Part shown: in pieces, positions 1 to 5,567 of the stretch
Numbering within the stretch: position 1 is the first letter of the stretch
Layout of the letters: each line of letters opens with the position of its first letter
DNA from: a bacterium
Lineage (GTDB): Bacteria; SZUA-182; SZUA-191; JAJRXT01
Assembly (NCBI GenBank): GCA_024277605.1
Contig: JAJRUU010000253.1
Coordinates: forward strand, 1 to 5,733
DNA: 5,733 nt
Direction of reading: 5' to 3'
Notes under the pieces: model-generated
Seen by the model: only the letters and a program-made list of their open reading frames with translations
What the model was told of the DNA's origin: nothing
The model's database searches: none
Position numbers and translations under genes: made by a program

Positions 1-261
1 AGTCTCTTCCAGTGATACATCGGTCTGTTCAGGATTATCCGGGTCCTTCGTATAGCGATATTTAAGCATACTCTCTGACTGGGGAAACAACACCCCTTTA
101 GCCGAGATCTGAGGTATACGCTCCAGATTAAAATCCGCTCCCGGCTGGTACGGCGCCAGTAAGCAAATACCAGCCTCATCCTGGGGTACCCATAACTGAT
201 GCTTTTGGCTTATGCGATTAAGCCAGTCAGCTAACTTATCTTGTGTTATCGACTTGGGCAT
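1..261 (-). CDS. flxB: FlxB-like 4Fe-4S subunit, N-terminal part (cut by left window edge)
   Basis: This reading frame starts with ATG at 261 and stays open for 87 codons to the window edge; the C-terminus is missing. I translated it by hand. It begins MPKSITQDKLADWLNRISQ and contains APYQPGADF (about residues 36-44) and LFPQSESMLKYRY (58-70). A proline, LFPQ/E and aromatic-basic pattern of this kind is typical of the N-terminal region of the sulfhydrogenase beta (HydB) / anaerobic sulfite reductase A (AsrA) / FlxB family. Members carry two ferredoxin-type 4Fe-4S motifs near the C-terminus, which here would lie outside the window. An AAGGA Shine-Dalgarno sequence seven bases before the ATG supports the start. 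It follows flxC by about 127 bp in the same direction. In Flx-Hdr complexes FlxB passes electrons from the NAD(H)-binding FlxA towards FlxC/FlxD. The family call rests on the N-terminus and context only; a HydB or AsrA paralogue is the alternative. Confidence 0.72.
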   Translation of the reverse strand, partial: MPKSITQDKLADWLNRISQKHQLWVPQDEAGICLLAPYQPGADFNLERIPQISAKGVLFPQSESMLKYRYTKDPDNPEQTDVSLEET

Positions 262-280
262 GATTAATCCTTATAAAATA

Positions 281-402
281 ATGCCAAATGTCAAAATCCA
301 AAGCTCAAACGAAATCCAAGGGGTCAGTGACCCCAAATACCAAATTTTGTCATTTGAACTTTGACATCCATTTAACATATGAGCTTTGTCATTTGTCATT
401 TC
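281..402. repeat. Degenerate intergenic repeat with central palindrome between flxC and flxB
   Basis: The only sizeable gap inside the operon is built of variants of TTTGTCA/TGACAAA: TTTGTCA at 346-352, 385-391 and 392-398 (the last two in tandem), and ATGTCAAA at 288-295 facing TTTGACAT at 360-367. The two facing arms are symmetric about a perfect palindrome, GGGGTCAGTGACCCC (320-334), whose 7-bp arms are separated by one base. The repeat begins inside the last codons and stop of flxC. No reading frame, tRNA or U-tailed terminator is seen here. It could fold in the mRNA between flxC and flxB, or mark an old insertion; its family is not identified. Confidence 0.5.
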
Positions 403-1369
403 CTATATGCTCTTCCTCCAGCTTAAAGCTCATAAGCGGAGGCTTTTCGTCTTCATTTGTACCTGCACGCCAGCCGAACAGTTCAAATAATTCCCGGTTC
501 ATTTTCATGGGCAAAAGATTTATGGGTATATTAACCGGGCAGACCCTGGCGCATTCCCCACAATCGGTGCAGCGTCCGGCTAAATGGAAAGCCCGAATAA
601 GATGAAACCAGCGGTTACTTTTCGCATCCACCCTTTCTTTGGTCCAGTGGGGCACCCGACTATCCAGCAGGCACTGATTCTGACAATAGCATAAGGGACA
701 GACATTGCGGCAGGCTTTACAGCGAATACAGCGGGAAAATTGTTTTTCCCAAAATTCCGCCCGCGCACCTAAGCTCATCTGCTCTAACTGGGTCACCAGG
801 GCAAACGGTTCGATGTCTTGTGGGGGGTCCCTTTTTTCCCCGATGAATTCATCATAGACCAAGGTATTTGGGTGCTGGCAGGTTTTGCATTTATCATATA
901 GCAACTCGCTCACATCGACCGATACTTCTGCCGTATCGGTAAATACCATAATGGTCTGCTCGTCTAATTCTACCCGGCTTACCTTATTTACGTCAATTCG
1001 ACTTTGAAGCTTGGCGATATCGATGGCGCCCCAGCAGGGAACCCCCAAAATAACCAGTTTCTCACGATCGACAATCCCTTCTTGTAATAATTGCACCACC
1101 GAGCGGGAATCGCAACCCTTAAGCAGCACTCCGATTTTCTCACCCGCCTCAAACAAAAAGCCCGGGGGACGCTTCTGGGGTGGCAAGTAAGTCGCCAGGT
1201 TATGGTCGCAAAATCTATTCCACTGTAGCCGGTTTATGTCCTCTGGCTTTCGGATAAAAACCGGGGCTACCCGTAGCGGGTCAAAACCAGCCTCATAACC
1301 GATAAAATAGGTTACCTTAGGCAGTATTTCAGCCACTTTTTGTTTAAGTTCATTTAATAACTCGCTCAA
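389..1369 (-). CDS. flxC: FlxC-like iron-sulfur protein with two C-terminal 4Fe-4S motifs
   Basis: This 326-residue cytoplasmic protein probably relays electrons inside the Flx-Hdr complex. The start chosen is TTG at 1369: it overlaps the flxD stop as TTGA and has AGGAG seven bases upstream. An in-frame ATG at 1462 would add 31 residues translated entirely from flxD sequence. From the TTG start, the middle of the protein contains KGCDSRS (around C86) and GVPCWG (around C112), which recall the FrhB/FdhB and related dehydrogenase-beta fold. A CxxC pair follows at C161/C164. Two ferredoxin motifs then occur: C214-x2-C217-x2-C220-x3-C224-P and C267-x2-C270-x2-C273-x3-C277-P. Three extra cysteines (C227, C229, C233) follow the first motif. 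The position directly after an MvhD-like gene and before a HydB/FlxB-like gene matches FlxC. No signal peptide or membrane segment is seen. The general class is secure; the exact FlxC assignment rests partly on context. Confidence 0.8.
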   Translation of the reverse strand: MSELLNELKQKVAEILPKVTYFIGYEAGFDPLRVAPVFIRKPEDINRLQWNRFCDHNLATYLPPQKRPPGFLFEAGEKIGVLLKGCDSRSVVQLLQEGIVDREKLVILGVPCWGAIDIAKLQSRIDVNKVSRVELDEQTIMVFTDTAEVSVDVSELLYDKCKTCQHPNTLVYDEFIGEKRDPPQDIEPFALVTQLEQMSLGARAEFWEKQFSRCIRCKACRNVCPLCYCQNQCLLDSRVPHWTKERVDAKSNRWFHLIRAFHLAGRCTDCGECARVCPVNIPINLLPMKMNRELFELFGWRAGTNEDEKPPLMSFKLEEEHIGNDK

Positions 1370-1773
1370 CTTGCTTCTCCTCGAGCTTTCAACTCCCGTA
1401 TCTGTTGGGTGAATTCGGCTACAATCGTCTGCCAGCGCGCCCCTTCTGAGGCTGATACCCATACATAACGCAGGCGTTTCGGATCAATCCCCACAAAGGG
1501 TAAAAAGCGCTGCAATAGCTCCAGCCGCCGCCGGGCATACAGGTTTCCCTCGCGGTAATGGCAATCACCGGGATGGCAGCCTGAGATCAATACCCCATCG
1601 GCTCCGTCCTCCAGGGCTCTTAGCGGCAGTAACGGATTTATCCTGCCGGTACAGGGCAGGCGGACGATGCGCACACTGGCCGGCTGCTTCATACGGCTGG
1701 TACCGGCCATATCGGCTCCGGCATAGGAGCACCAATGACATAAAAAACCTATAATTCGGGGTTCAGCTGGCAT
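1366..1773 (-). CDS. flxD: FlxD / MvhD-like [2Fe-2S] electron-transfer subunit
   Basis: This 135-residue protein is a typical MvhD/FlxD (COG1908-type) delta subunit. It carries the family signatures FLCHWCSYAGAD (C12, C15), RLPCTGR (C41) and SGCHPGDCHY (C66, C71). A conserved VWVSASEG stretch lies near residues 104-111. In the methanogen MvhADG-HdrABC structure this subunit binds one [2Fe-2S] cluster and passes electrons from the donor module to HdrA; here the donor would be the Flx module. The ATG at 1773 lies 25 bp inside the 3' end of hdrA, with GGAG five bases upstream, and its stop overlaps the flxC TTG, so translation is probably coupled on both sides. Length is normal for a stand-alone subunit (it is fused to HdrA in some species). 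Because no hydrogenase large or small subunit lies next to it, flxD is preferred to mvhD as a name; mvhD would be equally acceptable for the fold. Confidence 0.9.
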   Translation of the reverse strand: MPAEPRIIGFLCHWCSYAGADMAGTSRMKQPASVRIVRLPCTGRINPLLPLRALEDGADGVLISGCHPGDCHYREGNLYARRRLELLQRFLPFVGIDPKRLRYVWVSASEGARWQTIVAEFTQQIRELKARGEAS

Positions 1774-3719
1774 AGACTCTCCATTTGGGAAATTAGCTGA
1801 TCATCGGTAAAGCCTCTAAGGGCTATCGCTGCTGGGGGACAGGTGGCACTGCACAGCCCGCATCCCTGACACAGGGCGGGATTCACCTGGGCTACTTTAG
1901 TGCCGTCTCGTAACACCTGTTCCTCAATGGCTGAAAACGGACATACGGAAAGGCAACGAAAACAGCCCACGCACTTTAGTATGGTGACTTCGGCTACCAG
2001 CGGGCTGGTTTCCAGCTTATCATGGCTGATCAGGCCCAATACCTTGCTGGCGGCGCTGCTGGCCTGAGCTACGCTAAGCGGTATATCCTTGGGGGACTGG
2101 CAGGCGCCGGCAATAAAAATACCGGCCGTGCTGGATTCCACCGGCCGCAATTTAGGGTGGTTTTCGGTTAAAAAGCCGTATTCATCATGCGAGATATTCA
2201 ACTTCTTAGCTAGCTCTATCGTGCTTTGGGTACCGGTAATGCCTACCGCCAGCACCACCAGGTCGGCTTCCAGTTCCACCGACTGCCCCAGCAGGGTATC
2301 AGCCCCTTGCAGTACCATCCGCCCATTGCGCTCGAATATCTTGGAAACCCGCCCCCGTACATAGTTTGCCCCGTATTTTTCCTGTGCCCGCTGGACAAAT
2401 TCCTCATACATTTTACTACACGCCCGAATATCCATATAAAAGATATACACCTGGGCGTTGGGCAAATGCTCGCGAGTCAGCATGGCATATTTAGCGCTAT
2501 ACATACAACAGACGCTGGAGCAATAGGGTCGGCCGCGAGCCGCATCCCTGGAGCCTACGCAGGCGATTATAGCGACTACTTCGGGTTCCCTGCCATCAGA
2601 CAGCCGTTTGATATGACCCCCGGTGGGGCCGCTGGACGAGAGTATGCGTTCATATTGCATGCTGGTGATCACATCTTTATATTTTCCATACCCATATTCA
2701 CCGTAGACGGTCCAGTCCATCAACTCATACCCGGTAGCTACGATAATAGCGCCGAACTCTTCTTCTGTCAGCTCATCCTGCTGCTCGAAAGCGATAGCGC
2801 CGGTGGGGCAGATTTTTTGACATAAGCCGCATTTTTTTTTAAGTATATAGCTGCAAACAGTTTTATCGATTACTGGTATGTGGGGTACCGCCTGGGGGAA
2901 GGGAATATATATTGCTCCCCGATTATCCAACCCCATATTAAATTCAGAGGGAGCCTTAACCGGGCACTTGAGGGTGCAGCTGCCGCAGCCGGTGCATTTT
3001 TCCATATCGACCAATCGGGCTTTTTTTCGAATCTTAACCTTGAAATTACCCACAAAGCCGGATACCTGCTCCACCTCTGAATAGGTATACAGCGTAACGT
3101 TTGGATGGGAGGCCACTTCGACCATTTTAGGGGTCAGGATACAGGCTGAGCAATCCAGGGTGGGGAAAACCTTATCCATGCGGGCCATGTTTCCCCCGAT
3201 AGTGGGCGTTTTCTCTACCAGCGCCACCTCATGACCGCTATCGGCAATATCCAGGGCGGCCTGAATACCGGCGATGCCTCCCCCGATTACCAGCGTACGT
3301 TTGTTCACGTCCACCTTTGAGGAAGTAAGCGGCTCTAGCCGGGCGGCTTTATTTACCGCCATATCGATGAGGTCGATTGCCTTACCGGTGGCCAGTTGGC
3401 GATCTTCATGCACCCAGGAGCATTGCTCCCGCAAATTGGCAAATTCCAGTAAATACGGGTTCAGTCCGGCCTGCGCCAGGACACGCTTGAAGGTGGCTTC
3501 ATGTACCCGGGGGGAACAGGCGCCGATTACAATCCGGTTTAAGCCTTTTTCCTGAATGTTTTTTTTAATAAGTTGCTGTCCCGGTTCAGAGCAGGCATGG
3601 GGGATGGTATGGGCACACACCACACCCGGTAGCGTAAGCGCATGTTGGGCGACTTGTTCTACATCTACTGTAGCTGAGATATTATTACCGCAATGACAAA
3701 TAAATACCCCGATCTTCAT
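1749..3719 (-). CDS. hdrA: Heterodisulfide reductase subunit A, FAD and multi-[4Fe-4S] electron-bifurcating subunit
   Basis: HdrA is the flavoprotein core that, in characterised complexes, bifurcates electron pairs between ferredoxin and HdrCB. This 656-residue protein has the full methanogen-type length and layout. The N-terminal domain starts MKIGVFICHCG (C8, C10) with further cysteines C43, C68 and C100. The FAD-binding thioredoxin-reductase-like domain has GGGIAG at 146-151 and FPTLDCSACILTPKM near 185-199. An inserted double ferredoxin motif has C242/C245/C248/C252 and C289/C297/C300/C304. The C387, C400, C404, C405 set (CVGSRD...CSSVCC) matches the extra cluster ligands known from HdrA structure. 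A second flavin-contact stretch, IFIAGACQSPKDIP, lies at 534-547. The C-terminal double ferredoxin has C583/C586/C589/C593 and C617/C620/C623/C627. No key cysteine is missing. The ATG overlaps the hdrB stop as ATGA and is preceded by AAGGTGG. Lys294-296 are encoded by nine consecutive adenines. Cytoplasmic; no selenocysteine codon seen. Confidence 0.96.
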   Translation of the reverse strand: MKIGVFICHCGNNISATVDVEQVAQHALTLPGVVCAHTIPHACSEPGQQLIKKNIQEKGLNRIVIGACSPRVHEATFKRVLAQAGLNPYLLEFANLREQCSWVHEDRQLATGKAIDLIDMAVNKAARLEPLTSSKVDVNKRTLVIGGGIAGIQAALDIADSGHEVALVEKTPTIGGNMARMDKVFPTLDCSACILTPKMVEVASHPNVTLYTYSEVEQVSGFVGNFKVKIRKKARLVDMEKCTGCGSCTLKCPVKAPSEFNMGLDNRGAIYIPFPQAVPHIPVIDKTVCSYILKKKCGLCQKICPTGAIAFEQQDELTEEEFGAIIVATGYELMDWTVYGEYGYGKYKDVITSMQYERILSSSGPTGGHIKRLSDGREPEVVAIIACVGSRDAARGRPYCSSVCCMYSAKYAMLTREHLPNAQVYIFYMDIRACSKMYEEFVQRAQEKYGANYVRGRVSKIFERNGRMVLQGADTLLGQSVELEADLVVLAVGITGTQSTIELAKKLNISHDEYGFLTENHPKLRPVESSTAGIFIAGACQSPKDIPLSVAQASSAASKVLGLISHDKLETSPLVAEVTILKCVGCFRCLSVCPFSAIEEQVLRDGTKVAQVNPALCQGCGLCSATCPPAAIALRGFTDDQLISQMESLCQLNPEL

Positions 3720-4588
3720 CGTATTCCCACCTTGGACAACAGCGGTCCGACATTTACCATATGCTTGTCTATTCCCAACCCCTTGGGGCTTGCGCCAAAT
3801 GCCAGCCCCATTAATTGGGTAAAATATATGATGGGCAGATTAAAGTTGCTTTTGCAGTATTTATTGATCTGCTCCTGCCGTAAGTCCAGATTAGCATGAC
3901 ACAAAGGACAGGCCACCGCAACAGCTTGTGCTCCTGCAAGCTGGGCCATCTTGAGTATATCCCCGCTTAGTTTCAGCTGAATATCAGGATTACTTATACC
4001 CAGTACCGCACCACAGCACTGCACCTTATAGTCCCAAGGCAGCATCTGTACCCCTGCTGCGCTTAACAAATTATCTATTGAAGTGGGGTTTTCCGGATCA
4101 TCAAACTGCACCAGTTTGGGGGGGCGCACCAGCAGGCAGCCATAATAAGCTGCCACCTTTAATCCTCCGAGGTCGACTTTGACCTGTGCTTTCAGGGTTT
4201 CAGGTTCTATATGCGACAGCAGCTCTACCAGGGAGAAGACCTCTCCCTTGGCATTACAATCCAGATCGAGTTCGCTTTTAAGTTTTTCTGTAAGCCCTGG
4301 ATTGTTGGCTAGCTGGTTTTGGGCGGATTTTAAGCCGCTATAACAGGCCGGGCAGGGGGCTACAACGCTATCTACACCCTGCTTTGTGGCGATACTTAGG
4401 TTCCGGGCGCTTAAGGCGCAGGCCAGCTTATGCTGCGTGTGATGGGCGGCATGCGCTCCACAGCAAGACCAATCGGGCAATTCCACCAGTTCTATATCCA
4501 ACTGTTTGCACACATACCGGCTCGATTGATCATATTCTGAAGCGCTGCCCTCCAGAGAACAACCCGGGAAGTATCCCAGTTTTGTCAT
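3716..4588 (-). CDS. hdrB: Heterodisulfide reductase subunit B (two CCG domains)
   Basis: HdrB holds the disulfide-reducing site, two noncubane [4Fe-4S] clusters each bound by a CCG (cysteine-rich) domain. Both domains are complete in this 290-residue protein: C10, C42-C43-G, C79, C82, and C151, C191-C192-G, C227, C230. This is the family length. The N-terminus LGYFPGCSLEGSASEYDQS is classic HdrB. The C-terminal half ends with the usual NLPIIYFTQLMGLAFG segment. The start ATG shares its A with the hdrC TAA stop (TAATG) and has GAGGT about seven bases upstream; the stop overlaps the hdrA start. In methanogens the substrate is CoM-S-S-CoB. In bacteria it is unknown or proposed to be DsrC-type trisulfide or other thiols, and nothing in this window identifies it. 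Related SdhE/GlpC-type CCG proteins are excluded by the two intact domains and the hdrCBA context. Confidence 0.96.
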   Translation of the reverse strand: MTKLGYFPGCSLEGSASEYDQSSRYVCKQLDIELVELPDWSCCGAHAAHHTQHKLACALSARNLSIATKQGVDSVVAPCPACYSGLKSAQNQLANNPGLTEKLKSELDLDCNAKGEVFSLVELLSHIEPETLKAQVKVDLGGLKVAAYYGCLLVRPPKLVQFDDPENPTSIDNLLSAAGVQMLPWDYKVQCCGAVLGISNPDIQLKLSGDILKMAQLAGAQAVAVACPLCHANLDLRQEQINKYCKSNFNLPIIYFTQLMGLAFGASPKGLGIDKHMVNVGPLLSKVGIR

Positions 4589-5157
4589 TAATGTACCTCG
4601 GAATCTGAAGCAGAAGATGCAAATATCTGCGCTAGTTTCTCTACGTCTTTGATGCTTTCAGGAGTGAGCTTGAGCTTACCCCTCTTAAGCAAGGGCAATA
4701 GAAGCTCCATGTCCTGAAAAGGTTTTAAGGTTAATAAGTTGAACCGGGCCAGCGTTCCCATCTCATATAACCTGCCATGCCGTTTTATTGCATCTAAAAA
4801 TAGTTTTTCAAATAGCTTGATGGGTTGCTTCTGGGCTTGGGGCACTCCCTCTTTAATGGCCAACTCTCTTAATGAGTCCATAATACAGGCCAGGTCAACT
4901 CCTTTGGGGCACCGAGCGGTGCAGGTAACACAGGATAGACACAACCAAATGGTAGGCGAGGAAAGTACCTGATCCTTGATCCCCAATTGCAGCATCCGTA
5001 TAATCTTATGGGGCGGTAGATCTGTCGAATGGGCTATAGGACAACCGGCGGTACACTTGCCGCATTGATAGCAATCATTTAACTTCTGACCGCTGGTCTG
5101 CTCTATTTGCTTAATAAATTGATCGTCAAGTTGATTCAGCTTCAGTGTGCGGTTCAT
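4588..5157 (-). CDS. hdrC: Heterodisulfide reductase subunit C (two [4Fe-4S] clusters)
   Basis: HdrC is the small ferredoxin-like subunit that carries electrons from HdrA to HdrB. This 189-residue soluble protein has two complete motifs of the form Cx2Cx2Cx3CP: C29/C32/C35/C39 (CYQCGKCTAGCP) and C73/C76/C79/C83 (CLSCVTCTARCP). They are separated by the usual PPHKIIRMLQLG segment, and a helical C-terminal part follows. No membrane helices are present, so this is the soluble HdrC and not the HdrE-linked or DsrM-type membrane version. It is the first gene of the operon. The ATG at 5157 has only a modest Shine-Dalgarno (AGGA, about 12 bases away), next to the palindrome CCTATATAGG. The N-terminus LKLNQLDDQFIKQIEQTSG fits the family, so a later start is unlikely. 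Its length is at the usual family size. Confidence 0.95.
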   Translation of the reverse strand: MNRTLKLNQLDDQFIKQIEQTSGQKLNDCYQCGKCTAGCPIAHSTDLPPHKIIRMLQLGIKDQVLSSPTIWLCLSCVTCTARCPKGVDLACIMDSLRELAIKEGVPQAQKQPIKLFEKLFLDAIKRHGRLYEMGTLARFNLLTLKPFQDMELLLPLLKRGKLKLTPESIKDVEKLAQIFASSASDSEVH

Positions 5158-5170
5158 GTTAAATTATTTT

Positions 5171-5180
5171 CCTATATAGG
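5171..5180 (-). promoter_or_regulatory. Palindrome CCTATATAGG beside the hdrC ribosome binding site
   Basis: A perfect 10-bp palindrome lies 14 bases before the hdrC ATG and ends in the AGG of the only Shine-Dalgarno-like sequence. A second perfect palindrome, TTGTACAA, lies at 5196-5203. They could be protein-binding sites or chance AT-rich symmetry. A weak TTGTAC/CTATAT promoter with 18-bp spacing can be drawn here but is poor compared with the upstream promoter. Confidence 0.25.
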
Positions 5181-5210
5181 ATTAGCTCAAACCACTTGTA
5201 CAATAGATGA

Positions 5211-5362
5211 TGGTTTCGTAAAAAGTCCCCACATGTCACCATGAACGAAGTGAAGGGTCTCCATTATATTGAAAAAAATAGATTCTTCGCGGAGTTTATC
5301 CTTGAGCATAGCGAAGGGCTCAGAATGACAAAGTGACGGTTTTCAGACTTTTTACGACTCCA
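5211..5362. mobile_element. MITE-like non-coding element, 152 bp, in the hdr leader
   Basis: The ends are TGGTTTCGTAAAAAGTC (5211-5227) and, read on the other strand, TGGAGTCGTAAAAAGTC (5346-5362): 17-bp terminal inverted repeats with two mismatches and a perfect 12-bp core. Directly outside lie CAATAGATGA (5201-5210) and TAATAGATAA (5363-5372), an 8-of-10 match that looks like an aged target-site duplication. The inside has no reading frame. It holds a degenerate inverted pair of the widespread TGTCATTCTGAGCGAAG type: TGTCACCATGAACGAAG from 5234 and CTCAGAATGACA at 5319-5330. CTTCGC (5285-5290) also faces GCGAAG (5311-5316). The element therefore can fold as a long hairpin. It sits between the predicted operon promoter and hdrC and would be transcribed as part of the leader. 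It must have been mobilised in trans; no transposase is inside it. Confidence 0.7.
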
Positions 5363-5426
5363 TAATAGATAAGCCCCCTGGATTTTTTATTCCGATAATC
5401 AAAATAATTGCGTACCAACAAAATCA

Positions 5427-5442
5427 ACTAGTTAAGACTAGT
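5427..5442. promoter_or_regulatory. Candidate operator ACTAGT-TAAG-ACTAGT over the -10/start region
   Basis: Two copies of ACTAGT (5427-5432 and 5437-5442), itself a palindrome, are separated by four bases, giving a 16-bp sequence that is both a direct and an inverted repeat. The right copy overlaps the -10 hexamer of the predicted hdr promoter and the left copy covers the expected transcription start. A bound protein here would block initiation, so a repressor site is the natural reading. The regulator is unknown, and the motif does not match the Rex or FNR consensus. Confidence 0.4.
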
Positions 5443-5467
5443 ATACCAAAGGCTGGCCTTAAGTCAA
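5440..5467 (-). promoter_or_regulatory. Sigma-70-like promoter for the hdr-flx operon
   Basis: On the minus strand the -35 is TTGACT (5467-5462) and the -10 is TATACT (5445-5440), each five of six to consensus, with a 16-bp spacer. Transcription would start near 5433, giving a leader of about 275 nt before hdrC, of which 152 nt is the inserted element. The spacer contains a second dyad, AAGGC-TG-GCCTT (5449-5460). The promoter lies just downstream of a terminator reading in the same direction, which would insulate it. Confidence 0.55.
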
Positions 5468-5468
5468 C

Positions 5469-5494
5469 TAAAAAATAGCCCGAAAAATTCGGGC
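5469..5494 (-). terminator. Intrinsic terminator upstream of the hdr promoter
   Basis: Read on the minus strand, GCCCGAA-TTT-TTCGGGC (5494-5478) forms a perfect 7-bp stem with a 3-base loop and is followed by TATTTTTTA, a run of uridines in RNA. It lies directly before the operon promoter, so it most likely ends a transcript arriving from the right. On the plus strand the stem is not followed by a T-run, so termination is expected mainly on the minus strand. It cannot be an attenuator of the proposed promoter because it lies upstream of it. Confidence 0.65.
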
Positions 5495-5565
5495 AGGCAC
5501 AGCCTGTTTCTTCAGGGCGTTGGCTCATAAGCCTTATCCCACAAAGGGGCTGGCGAACCCAGCCT
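5478..5565 (-). ncRNA. Possible small structured RNA or 3' end ending at the terminator (unidentified)
   Basis: Several hairpins are packed into about 90 bases: GGCTGG/CCAGCC with a 5-base loop (5548-5564), GGCT/AGCC (5522-5533), CCTG/CAGG (5503-5516), and CAGGC/GCCTG (5494-5506). The last two share bases and so exclude each other, and the last also shares a base with the terminator stem. On the minus strand the series ends in the intrinsic terminator, which suggests a short RNA of about 90-100 nt. I compared it from memory with TPP, fluoride, c-di-GMP and ZTP riboswitches and with tRNA and found no fit. A decayed gene end or a repeat is the alternative. Confidence 0.25.
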
Positions 5566-5567
5566 AA

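Noticed and set aside
262..388. Intrinsic terminator after flxC
   Set aside because: The GGGGTCAGTGACCCC palindrome is not followed by a T-run on the minus strand, and the same-strand flxB gene follows with its own ribosome site.
281..402. CRISPR array
   Set aside because: The TTTGTCA units are only seven bases long, irregularly spaced and in both orientations.
288..605. 105-codon plus-strand frame over the repeat and the flxC 3' end
   Set aside because: It is antisense to the second ferredoxin motif of flxC and otherwise translates low-complexity repeat; no family resemblance.
2226..2825. 199-codon plus-strand frame opposite hdrA
   Set aside because: It lies entirely antisense to a clearly conserved part of hdrA (ferredoxin and CSSVCC region), has no recognisable motifs, and arises from hdrA codon composition.
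5424..5528. 34-codon minus-strand frame starting MSQRPEETG with an AAGG four bases before the ATG
   Set aside because: It runs straight through the intrinsic terminator stem and the predicted hdr promoter, and has no recognisable motif; judged fortuitous.
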